A DNA stretch of 64,000 bases, taken from positions 77,630 to 141,629 of the forward strand of contig JAPPCV010000169.1 in NCBI GenBank assembly GCA_028824715.1, given 5' to 3'. The notes beneath the pieces are model-generated. The model did no database searches, was not told where the DNA came from, and saw only the letters and a list, made by a program, of their open reading frames with translations. The translations under genes and the position numbers were made by a program. Positions within the stretch are counted from its first letter, which is position 1, and every line of letters begins with the position of its first letter. This document shows positions 45,377 through 53,398 of this stretch, piece by piece. The stretch is from Boseongicola sp. (GTDB taxonomy: Bacteria; Pseudomonadota; Alphaproteobacteria; Rhodobacterales; Rhodobacteraceae).

Positions 45377-46267
45377 ATGAAGCGAATTGCCTTTTTCGGA
45401 CTGGGCACGATGGGAGCGCCGATGGCCACTCACCTGGCCGCATCAGGTCTTGACGTTACCGGTGTTGACGTCGACCCCGACGCGCGTTCGCGTCTTTCGG
45501 GAGCCGTTCCACCGGCCGAGGCAGAGCTTGGTGCCGCAGACCTCGTCATCACGATGCTGCCCGAGGGCGAACATGTCCGGGATGCCTACGATCGTTGGAT
45601 ATTGGACGCCGCCCACGCCGGTGCCGTGCTGATCGACTGTTCAACGATAGACGTTGAGACGGCTCGAAGCTTGAACGCAGCAGCGTCAAAGCGAGGTCTG
45701 TCCCAGATCGATGCGCCGGTGTCCGGCGGGCCCGAAGCGGCCGGGTCGGGAAGGTTGAGCCTGATGGTGGGTGGGCATGAAGCGGACGTGGCCCTCGCGC
45801 GCCCGGTGCTGGAAGCGCTGGGCACCAAGATCACCCAATTTGGCGCCCCCGGATCCGGTCAGGCAGCCAAGGCCTGCCATAACATGATCTGCGGCATCAC
45901 CGCCATGGCGGTCCTGGAAGGCTTTGCACTTGCTGAGGCGCTTGGGCTTGATCCGGCGAAATTCCACCAGCTTTGCGCAGGAGCGGCGGCGCAAAGCTGG
46001 ACATTGGAAAACCGATGCCCGATCCCGGGTGTGGTGCCCGGGGTGCCTGCCTCGAATGGCTATGCGCCAGGTTTCGCGGCCCGGCTGATGGCCAAGGATC
46101 TGCGTCTGGCCCAGGTGGCTTCCGAAGCTGCCGGACAGCCGACGCCCTTTGGTGCCGAAGCGGCACGGGCTTTCTCGGAATTTGCTGAAGCAACCGGCGG
46201 CAATCTCGACTTTTCTTCCTACTACACGAAACTTCGGGTTCAACCCGATGACACCGGAAACGACTGA
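45377..46267 (+). CDS. 3-hydroxyisobutyrate dehydrogenase-type oxidoreductase
   Basis: Beta-hydroxyacid dehydrogenase, 296 residues. NAD(P)-binding start IAFFGLGTMGAPMATHLAAS, substrate motif DAPVSGGPEAAGSGRLSLMV, and the catalytic lysine in GSGQAAKACHNMI are all intact; the C-terminal helical domain ends AEATGGNLDFSS, near the family's usual DFSA. It oxidises a beta-hydroxy acid or reduces a semialdehyde. Start 45377 is fixed by GAGGAAAGC just upstream. First gene of a tight block with the aldehyde dehydrogenase two bases downstream. Confidence 0.92.
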   Translation: MKRIAFFGLGTMGAPMATHLAASGLDVTGVDVDPDARSRLSGAVPPAEAELGAADLVITMLPEGEHVRDAYDRWILDAAHAGAVLIDCSTIDVETARSLNAAASKRGLSQIDAPVSGGPEAAGSGRLSLMVGGHEADVALARPVLEALGTKITQFGAPGSGQAAKACHNMICGITAMAVLEGFALAEALGLDPAKFHQLCAGAAAQSWTLENRCPIPGVVPGVPASNGYAPGFAARLMAKDLRLAQVASEAAGQPTPFGAEAARAFSEFAEATGGNLDFSSYYTKLRVQPDDTGND

Positions 46268-46269
46268 AA

Positions 46270-47757
46270 ATGACACTTCTCGAATACAAGCTCCCCGAGG
46301 CCGGGCTGGCTGGAAGCTACATCAACGGCGCTTGGCACTGGCCCGAAGACGGGCGCACAATCACCGTGGAAAATCCGTCGCGCCGCGAGACCATTTGTGA
46401 GGTCGGGCGGGGCACTGGTGACGAAATTGACAGTGCTGTCGGTGCGGCCCGTGCTGCGTTGCCGGCATGGCGCGCCTTGGCTGCCAGCGAACGCGGAAGG
46501 CTCTTGTCGGAGCTGGGTCGCCGGCTGGAGGAAAACTCTGAAGAGGTTGCACGAGTCCTGGCGGCTGAGACGGGCAACGCCATCAAGACCCAGTCCCGCG
46601 GTGAATCGATGGGCGCGGCGGGGGTTCTCAAGTACTACGGCGGGGTCGCCGTCGAGCAGAAGGGCGAGACTCTGCCGCTCGGTCCCGGCCTGCTGAGCTA
46701 TTCCGCACGCGAGCCGCACGGAGTCGTGGGCTCGATAATCCCTTGGAATTCGCCATTGCAACTGGGCTGCGTGAAGATTTCCATGGCGCTGGCCACAGGC
46801 AATTGCCTGGTGCTGAAACCGGCAGAAGACGCGCCCTTGGCCCTTCTCAGGCTCGCCGAACTGGCCGACGGGCTGTTCCCGCCCGGTGTCCTCAACGTGG
46901 TGACCGGGCTGGGCGAAGAGGCCGGCGCAGCATTGGCCAGCCATCCTGGAATTGACAAGGTTTCGTTCACCGGGTCGTCGGAAGTCGGCAAGCTGATCGG
47001 CCACGCCACGGCTGATCGCATCGCCAAACTCACTTTGGAACTCGGCGGCAAATCCCCTACCATCGTCTTTCCCGACGCCATCGAAAGCGGCCGGCTCGAC
47101 AGCACCGCGCAACAGGTGGCCAACGCAATGCGCTTTGCCCGGCAGGGGCAAAGCTGCACCGCGGGGTCGCGGCTATTTGTTCACAGGGACATATGGGACG
47201 TCTTATTGCCGAAGGTGGCTGAGAAGTCGGCAGCACTGAGGGTAGGCGATGCGCTAGACCCTGATGTAGACATGGGGGCCGTAATCAACGCCGAACGCTA
47301 TGGCGAGGTCCGCGCCTTCGTGGCCGAAGCCGAGGCACAGGGTGCTTCGTTCCTGATCGGAGAGACCCCGGTTGAGGATCCTGCGGGTTTCTCTCCCAAT
47401 CCCACAATCATCACCGGGGTCGACAACTCGTGGCGTATCGCACGCGAGGAGGTGTTCGGCCCGGTGATGGTGGCCATTCCCTTCGAAGCCGAGGCCGAAG
47501 CAATCGACATGGCCAACGACACCCATTACGGACTTGCGGCCTTTCTCTTCACCCATGACGTCAGCCGCATCTCCCGGCTGACCCGCGCCATCGATGCGGG
47601 CTGGATACAGGTCAATCAGGGCGGTGGGCAGATCCCTGGCATGTCCTATGGTGGCACCAAGCAATCAGGGACCGGCAGCGAGTATTCCATAGAAGGGGCG
47701 TTGGAGGCGTACACCTACCGCAAGTGCATCACCATCAACATCGAGGAGGGCGCATGA
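46270..47757 (+). CDS. Aldehyde dehydrogenase
   Basis: NAD(P)-dependent aldehyde dehydrogenase superfamily protein, 495 residues. Catalytic cysteine C296 in GQSCTAGSRLF, general-base Glu in TLELGGKSP, cofactor motif FTGSSEVGKLIG and the IPWNSPLQLGCVK block are present. It begins two bases after the previous stop and overlaps the following gene (ATGAGC inside its last codons). With the upstream hydroxyacid dehydrogenase it would take an alcohol through an aldehyde to an acid. Substrate not readable. Confidence 0.94.
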   Translation: MTLLEYKLPEAGLAGSYINGAWHWPEDGRTITVENPSRRETICEVGRGTGDEIDSAVGAARAALPAWRALAASERGRLLSELGRRLEENSEEVARVLAAETGNAIKTQSRGESMGAAGVLKYYGGVAVEQKGETLPLGPGLLSYSAREPHGVVGSIIPWNSPLQLGCVKISMALATGNCLVLKPAEDAPLALLRLAELADGLFPPGVLNVVTGLGEEAGAALASHPGIDKVSFTGSSEVGKLIGHATADRIAKLTLELGGKSPTIVFPDAIESGRLDSTAQQVANAMRFARQGQSCTAGSRLFVHRDIWDVLLPKVAEKSAALRVGDALDPDVDMGAVINAERYGEVRAFVAEAEAQGASFLIGETPVEDPAGFSPNPTIITGVDNSWRIAREEVFGPVMVAIPFEAEAEAIDMANDTHYGLAAFLFTHDVSRISRLTRAIDAGWIQVNQGGGQIPGMSYGGTKQSGTGSEYSIEGALEAYTYRKCITINIEEGA

Positions 47758-49034
47758 GCCGTGATCGCTTCGGCAATGCGCTGGATCCCAGTGTCGGATA
47801 TGCCCGCGGAACGGTTTTGCGCGACTCTGCCGATGAAGTGCGTCGTCTGACACAAGCCGGGCGTATCGCCACCGGGTTCATGGAACGTGAAGGCGTCGAC
47901 AAGGTCGCCATCTGTACGGGCAATCTGCGGTTCTACCCGGTTCAGGCAGATGACCTGCCGGTGCTTTGCGAGGAATGGGTCGGTCCAGGCATCTTCGGAG
48001 AAGAACTCAGGCAGGTTGCGATCACTCATATGGGAGGGAATGGCGACGAAGCAGCAGCCGTCGTCAACCGGACCAGTGCAGGGATCGTCGCGACGGTTCT
48101 TGCCCATTCCGGTGGTCGTGATGTCCTGTCGCTGGTTCCCGAAGGTGATCGAAGCCACGCCTCGGCCACCCGAGGCGCGCGATTGGCAGGTGTCAGTGTG
48201 CGTGAAGTCTTCGACCCTGCTGCGCTGGAAACGGCCTTGGGCGACTTCGCGCCCTCGCTGTTGATGATCACACCTGTGACTTCGGAACTGTCTGTTCTGG
48301 AGGACGACCTGATCGCAGCCGCCGTGCGCGCCGGAAAAACGGCTGGCTGCACCGTTTTCATTGACGATGCCTATGGTGCCCGGTTCCGACCAGTGCTGCT
48401 GGGCGGTGGTGCGTCGCTATCTTTCGGAGCCGATCTGATCATCACCAACGCAGACAAGGCGGGGCTTTCGGGCCCCAGAGCGGGTGTCCTGTGTGGCAGC
48501 CCGGAGGCGTTGGTCCCGGTACAGGCCATGGCTAGCGAACTGGGCATGGAGGCACGTGCCCCAATCGCCATCGGGGCCATGCGCAGCCTGCAAGGCTTTA
48601 CCCCCGATCTGCTGATCCAGGAGGCCCGCGATGGTCAGGACCTGGCGGCGGCGCTTGAGGCGCAGCTCGGCCGGGGCCGAATCAGCCGCTCTGCCCTGGG
48701 GCCGAAGATCGACGAACAGGATGCGCTGGAGATCGTGCTGGCCAGGGCAGGGCGATCCTCGACAAACCGCGTTCCGGCCGAGGTGACCGCTGCCGCCGGC
48801 ATGCTGATGCTGCGCGACAAGGGCATCGTCACGGTCAACACGCATGGGCAACCGGGCGGGCGGGTGTCGATTCGGCTGAAACCCACTTCCGGTGCCATTG
48901 AGCGGGCGGGTGGTGCGGATGCCATTGCGCAGTGCCTTGTGGCAGCGTTGGAAGAGACTGCCAGTCATCTGGATGACCAGGCCTGGTTTGCATCCCTGCT
49001 TTTGGGAGACGGACAATGCCGGACGCAGACTTGA
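47754..49034 (+). CDS. SelA-like PLP-dependent enzyme (fold type I)
   Basis: A 426-residue PLP enzyme of the selenocysteine synthase-like (SelA/DgaE) group. The PLP lysine is K235 in ITNADKAGLSGPRAGVLCG, matching the SelA DK..GGPQAG pattern, and the preceding VFIDDAYGARFRP carries the cofactor Asp. SelA needs an N-terminal tRNA domain, absent here, and no selB or selC is nearby, so this is not selenocysteine synthase; relatives such as DgaE are ammonia lyases. Start ATG 47754 overlaps the aldehyde dehydrogenase stop; its 3' end overlaps the DUF4392 gene by 19 bases. Reaction unknown. Confidence 0.8.
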   Translation: MSRDRFGNALDPSVGYARGTVLRDSADEVRRLTQAGRIATGFMEREGVDKVAICTGNLRFYPVQADDLPVLCEEWVGPGIFGEELRQVAITHMGGNGDEAAAVVNRTSAGIVATVLAHSGGRDVLSLVPEGDRSHASATRGARLAGVSVREVFDPAALETALGDFAPSLLMITPVTSELSVLEDDLIAAAVRAGKTAGCTVFIDDAYGARFRPVLLGGGASLSFGADLIITNADKAGLSGPRAGVLCGSPEALVPVQAMASELGMEARAPIAIGAMRSLQGFTPDLLIQEARDGQDLAAALEAQLGRGRISRSALGPKIDEQDALEIVLARAGRSSTNRVPAEVTAAAGMLMLRDKGIVTVNTHGQPGGRVSIRLKPTSGAIERAGGADAIAQCLVAALEETASHLDDQAWFASLLLGDGQCRTQT

Positions 49035-50029
49035 TCACACGGCTCGACAACCGCCTCGACCAACTGGTGAACATCGACATGGGGGAACGGGGGGTCGAAC
49101 ACCTGTTCCAGGCGGCGCGCGAATTGCAGGGCGGATCGCTGGTCGGCGCTGCGGCGGACGCGCTGATGGCCGTGCCCGAAGGCGGTACCGTCATGCTGAC
49201 CACAGGTTCCGTGTCGCGTGCCTGGATCACGCCGGCCCTTGGCGAAAACGACGGCCCCTCCGGCGCGGCGGTGATTGCAAGAGCATTGGTCTTGGGACGC
49301 AATGCCACATGCGTGATGCTGTGCGAGCAAACGCTGCTGCCCGCGATCCGCAACACTTGTCAGGCGGCCGGGCTGTTTCCGGCATCCTTGAGTGAGGCCG
49401 CGATTGCACGGGCTGACAGGAGCTTGGCCACCATCGTGATGCTGCCTTTCGCAACCGAAGACGAAGCGGGCAAGGCGGAGGCGACGGCGCTTCTGGACCG
49501 ACTGCAACCCGATCTCCTGTTTTCCGCCGAGAGGGTAGGGCGCAACGCGCAGGGTGTCTATCACTCGATGAAGGGGATTGACTATGGCATGGGCCGGGCA
49601 CGGGTGGATCATCTGTTCGACGAAGGATTGTTGCGTGGCATTCCCGTTGTCGCCGTCGGCGATGGTGGCAACGAAATCGGCATGGGCAAGGTGAAGGATC
49701 ATGTCGCCGCGCACGTGCCTTTCGGTGACAAGTGCCTATGCGGCTGTGGTGGCGGGATTGGCGCGGTAACAGGATGTGATGTCTTGGTGACCGCAGCCTG
49801 TTCCAACTGGGGTTGCACCGGGATTGCCGCGGCGATGGCTGCCCGCGCAAGTGACTCCCGGTTTCTGCACACGCCCGAGCGCGAGGCACTGCTGTTGGAC
49901 ACCATGCTCGCAAACGGCCTCATCAATTCCACCCATGGGATCGTCGACGACAGTGTAGACGGCATTCCACGGGCCTCTCACATCAGCGTGGTCGAACTGT
50001 GCCGCACGATCGTGAGCCGAGCCCTTTGA
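49016..50029 (+). CDS. DUF4392 protein (D-glutamate cyclase-like)
   Basis: A 337-residue protein of the DUF4392 family, homologous to the C-terminal part of mammalian D-glutamate cyclase, which makes 5-oxo-D-proline from D-glutamate. Recognisable: ALMAVPEGGTVMLTTG near residue 45, the central LLFSAERVGRNAQGVYHSMK and the strongly conserved VAVGDGGNEIGMGKVKDHV. It overlaps the SelA-like gene by 19 bases, which implies a shared function. Last gene of the rightward cluster. Activity on D-glutamate itself is not shown by the sequence. Confidence 0.82.
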   Translation: MPDADLITRLDNRLDQLVNIDMGERGVEHLFQAARELQGGSLVGAAADALMAVPEGGTVMLTTGSVSRAWITPALGENDGPSGAAVIARALVLGRNATCVMLCEQTLLPAIRNTCQAAGLFPASLSEAAIARADRSLATIVMLPFATEDEAGKAEATALLDRLQPDLLFSAERVGRNAQGVYHSMKGIDYGMGRARVDHLFDEGLLRGIPVVAVGDGGNEIGMGKVKDHVAAHVPFGDKCLCGCGGGIGAVTGCDVLVTAACSNWGCTGIAAAMAARASDSRFLHTPEREALLLDTMLANGLINSTHGIVDDSVDGIPRASHISVVELCRTIVSRAL

Positions 50030-50334
50030 GGACAGGCCAGACAGACAGGTCAATCCGCCAGTATCGATGAACTGATGCTAAGCCGAAGAGAGACCGCAAA
50101 GCGCTGATCTTGCAAGAAAAAGTGCAATTGTAGGGCGATTCTGGCTTCTGCAACGGTTCTCCCGCCGCCTTGGCCTGTCAGGCGTGAGATCGACGACGTG
50201 GCACGCGGCATTGCCAGCGTGCCGGCCACGGACTCTCTCGGACTGTGATCTCTCGGGCGCCTCCGGGTTCTGCGAGGTTGCAGAGATCGTCATGGGCCAC
50301 CACAGCCGTCACTGTCGCGCTACGGCCCTTGACT
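50030..50334. other. Convergent intergenic region
   Basis: About 305 bases between the ends of the DUF4392 gene and trpB. No gene, no repeat and no convincing bidirectional terminator is seen; only a short AT-rich piece at 50110-50135. Confidence 0.45.
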
Positions 50335-51567
50335 TCAATCGGACTCGGTCATGGTCCAGTCAAGGGCCTTGGCAACCGTGAAGATGTCCTTGTCGCCTCG
50401 ACCGCACATGTTCATGCAGATGACATGATCCGTCGGCAGGCCGGGCGCGATTTTCGCCACATGCGCCAGCGCGTGACTGGGCTCAAGCGCCGGAATGATG
50501 CCTTCCGTCTCGCAGGATAGCTGGAACGCCTCGAGCGCCTCCTGGTCGGTGACCGAGACGTATTCGGCGCGCCCGGTTTCGTGGAGCCAGGAGTGTTCGG
50601 GTCCGATGCCGGGATAGTCGAGCCCGGCGGAAATGCTGAAGCCCTCAAGAATCTGCCCGTCGTCATCCTGCAGCAGATACGTTCGGTTGCCGTGCAGCAC
50701 GCCAGGACGTCCGCCGGTGAGCGATGCGCAGTGCTCCATCCTGTCATCCACGCCCTTGCCGCCCGCCTCGACGCCAATGATGCGCACCCCCCTGTCATCC
50801 AGGAACGGGTGGAAGAGGCCCATGGCATTCGATCCGCCCCCGATCGCCGCGATGACCGTGTCGGGCAGGCGTCCTTCGGCCTCCATCATCTGGGCGCGGG
50901 CCTCCTTTCCGATGATGGACTGAAAGTCGCGGACCATTGCCGGATAGGGGTGAGGCCCAGCAACGGTGCCGATGCAATAGAACGTGTCACGGACGTAGGT
51001 CACCCAGTCGCGAAGCGCGTCATTCATCGCATCCTTCAGAGTGCCCCGGCCCGACGTCACCGGCACCACTTCGGCGCCGAGAAGCTTCATGCGGAAGACG
51101 TTCGGCTTCTGCCTTTCGACATCGTGCGCGCCCATGTAGACCACGCATTGCAGGCCGAACTTTGCGCAGACCGTCGCCGTTGCGACCCCGTGCTGCCCGG
51201 CGCCGGTTTCCGCAATGATGCGGGACTTTCCCATGCGGCGCGCGAGGATGATCTGGCCGAGCACGTTGTTGATCTTGTGCGCGCCTGTGTGATTGAGTTC
51301 GTCGCGTTTCATGTAGATCTTCGCGCCGCCGAGGCGGTCGGTCAGGCGCTCAGCGAAATAGAGTGGCGACGGTCGGCCGACATAGTGGGTCCAGAGATGG
51401 TTCATCTCGTCCCAGAAGGCCTGATCCGTCTTTGTCTTTTCGTACTCGGTCTCAAGGTCAAGGATGAGCGGCATCAGCGTTTCGCTGACGAATCGGCCTC
51501 CGAACGTGCCAAAGCGGCCACTTTCATCAGGACCGGTCTTGAAACTGTTGATGAGTTCGCTGGACAT
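50335..51567 (-). CDS. trpB: Tryptophan synthase beta chain
   Basis: PLP enzyme that condenses indole with serine to make tryptophan, 410 residues. PLP lysine K98 lies in [30 protein letters not shown] at the start, [17 protein letters not shown] and the phosphate-binding [15 protein letters not shown] follow. Start at 51567 is set by GGAAGG seven bases upstream; the open frame beyond is not family-like. It is the TrpB1 type, which normally pairs with TrpA, but neither trpA nor trpF is adjacent. Confidence 0.96.
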   Translation of the reverse strand: MSSELINSFKTGPDESGRFGTFGGRFVSETLMPLILDLETEYEKTKTDQAFWDEMNHLWTHYVGRPSPLYFAERLTDRLGGAKIYMKRDELNHTGAHKINNVLGQIILARRMGKSRIIAETGAGQHGVATATVCAKFGLQCVVYMGAHDVERQKPNVFRMKLLGAEVVPVTSGRGTLKDAMNDALRDWVTYVRDTFYCIGTVAGPHPYPAMVRDFQSIIGKEARAQMMEAEGRLPDTVIAAIGGGSNAMGLFHPFLDDRGVRIIGVEAGGKGVDDRMEHCASLTGGRPGVLHGNRTYLLQDDDGQILEGFSISAGLDYPGIGPEHSWLHETGRAEYVSVTDQEALEAFQLSCETEGIIPALEPSHALAHVAKIAPGLPTDHVICMNMCGRGDKDIFTVAKALDWTMTESD

Positions 51568-51761
51568 GAATGCCTTCCCGGATTTGACCGCAAAGGTGTA
51601 TCGCCGTGCCACGGGCAAGGCAAGGCAGCAACACGAGACTGCACTTTGGTGAATGAATGGTTGCCAAGAGCCGGGCGAGCGCATAGCGGCGACAGGACGT
51701 GGACGAGGGAGCCGGCGTGGCCGGTCATCCCTGAACATCGCGGCCACACGGAGAGTGGCCA

Positions 51762-52060
51762 ATGCTGCGCGAACGCTTCAAGCACGGGTCCTCAGAAGAT
51801 CGATGGACCGCGGCGAAGGACGAGGCAAGGCAGGCGATGATCGGCGTTGCGCGGTCGAGGAGCCTGATCGCCTGCTCGGAACTGGTTCGGAAGGTCACGA
51901 GCTGAATCCTCGAGCCCGGCGGCATTCATTTCGCTCACATGATCGGCGAAGTCTCGCCTGAAGAGGACGAAGAGGCCCGGGGACTGCTCACAGTCGTGGC
52001 AGTGCACAAGACCGGCGACCTGACATCTGTCGGCGGCGTTTGGGCAGGCAAGTTCTCGCG
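51762..52060 (+). pseudogene. Decayed conserved hypothetical gene
   Basis: Read rightward from ATG 51762: [15 protein letters not shown], then AAKDEARQAMIGVARSRSLI and SELVRKVTS before an in-frame TGA at 51903. The same frame resumes after the stop with HFAHMIGEVSPEEDEEARGL and LTVVAVHKTGD, then loses its pattern. Proteins with a W..AKxxARxxMIxxAR head and a HMLGEIS..E...GRxxLTVVVVHKTGD core are common uncharacterised proteins; here the core is broken by the stop and the tail (normally GPGFF...) is degraded. Inactive. Confidence 0.6.
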
Positions 52061-52149
52061 CTGGCGGCCGGGTTGGCCCGATCCTCCATTCGCGCGCACG
52101 GAGCTGCACCGCCGTTCGTTCTCGGTCCATTGCAAGTGGCGAACCCGGC

Positions 52150-52541
52150 CATGGCCGGAAGCTCTCATCCACCTCGACCCCCAAACCGCTGACGAGCCCA
52201 TTTGTTTGCATGGCCATGCCAATGACGGCCAGTCGCTCGCCATGAATCTTCGCTGTCATGCCCTCGGCCCTGGCTGAGGCCGCGAGGGAATGGATGCGCT
52301 GGTCGCGGCCATGGGCGTGGACACTGCGACATTGAGCACCCCATTGACCATTGGGGCGAGTGCGCCAGGCACCGTCACCGCATTCAACCGGGACCAGACG
52401 GCCTCCAGGGTCTCCGGGTCATGGGCCACGGCGCGCCGGAAACTGTCGATGCAATCCGTGCCACTGGTCGCGCGGACATCGTCGAAGACGGCCCGCGCGC
52501 GTGCCGCGAGCGCGCCGTCGTCCAGCAACAGAACAGTGCCT
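52150..52541 (-). pseudogene. Frameshifted carboxymuconolactone decarboxylase-family gene
   Basis: Leftward, directly behind the cyclase stop: VLLLDDGALAARARAVFDDV and RATSGTDCIDSFRRAVAHDP match a CMD/AhpD-like N-terminus, continuing to MVNGVLNVAVS. Near 52320 the frame shifts; the next part, IHSLAASARAEGMTAKIHGE and LAVIGMAMQTNGLVSGLG, is in another frame. The CxxC of the active site is replaced by arginine-type codons (GRDQRIHS where GCxYCxHS is expected), and no good start codon remains. A clear pseudogene, once probably cotranscribed with the cyclase. Confidence 0.65.
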
Positions 52542-52542
52542 G

Positions 52543-53364
52543 TCAGACCAGCGCTATCAGGCGGCAGGGTCCGCCCGTTCCGCCCCGATGCTTGGGCGCG
52601 CCGACGACAAGGGTTGCGCCGGTCGCGGGCAGCTGATCGAGGTTCGCCATGTTCTCGACTGCCCAGCGGTTGGCAGGCAGCCAACGGTAGTGAGTCGCGA
52701 AATCGGCGGAGGGCCCGTAGTCGATGGACAGCGTATCCACGCCGACGCCGCCCGCCTCGGTTTCGTCCAGAAGCATCTGGACAGCTTCAACGTGGAAGCC
52801 GGGGCAGTGCATCTTGCCTTCGTCGTCGGCATTGCGGAACCCGAGCGTTCCAAGCCGTGCCTGCCACCCGGAATTCTGCGCGACGCAGGCGCCCGCCGGG
52901 ATCGGACCGTTTGCGGAAATCCAGTCGGCCAGGTCGCCCGGCGTCACCTGGGCGTCCGGGTTGGCATCCGCCTTCTCGCGGATGTCGACAATTGCCAGGG
53001 GGCAGACCAGTGACTGGACCGGAACCTCGTCGACCGACGTGCCCCCGTCAGTGAAGTGCAGCGGCGCATCGATATGGGTGCCGGTATGCTCGTTCACGCG
53101 GATCTCCTTGAGGTTGAAGCTGTGTTCCGCGTAGTTGAAGACCTGCTCGTCAAAGAACTGCTGTTCGCCGAAATAGGTCGGGAAGTCGTATGTGAGCGTG
53201 TGGGTAACGTCGATCACTTGGCTGGGGGTCTGGGCCATAAGCGGCCTGGTGGGCAATACGCTCGCCGCAACAATTGCGGCACCAGCAGCGGCCGACCCGC
53301 GAAACAGGTCCCGGCGGCTCAGTGCCTTGCCCTTGACGTATTCCATGATGACTGGATGACACAT
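52543..53364 (-). CDS. Tat-exported cyclase family protein (kynurenine formamidase-like fold)
   Basis: Metal-dependent hydrolase of the cyclase family (PF04199), 273 residues. The family motif HxGTHxDxPxH is complete in NEHTGTHIDAPLHF. A twin-arginine signal peptide, SRRDLFRGSAAAGAAIVAA, sends it to the periplasm, unlike cytoplasmic kynurenine formamidase. ATG 53364 has a strong AAGGAGAG site five bases upstream. Transcribed leftward, followed by the CMD pseudogene and preceded, 34 bases away, by the transketolase-like gene, so it may belong to the methionine catabolism transcript. Substrate unknown. Confidence 0.85.
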   Translation of the reverse strand: MCHPVIMEYVKGKALSRRDLFRGSAAAGAAIVAASVLPTRPLMAQTPSQVIDVTHTLTYDFPTYFGEQQFFDEQVFNYAEHSFNLKEIRVNEHTGTHIDAPLHFTDGGTSVDEVPVQSLVCPLAIVDIREKADANPDAQVTPGDLADWISANGPIPAGACVAQNSGWQARLGTLGFRNADDEGKMHCPGFHVEAVQMLLDETEAGGVGVDTLSIDYGPSADFATHYRWLPANRWAVENMANLDQLPATGATLVVGAPKHRGGTGGPCRLIALV

Positions 53365-53398
53365 ATCTCTCTCCTTGTTCCTATGTGTTTCTCTTGAG

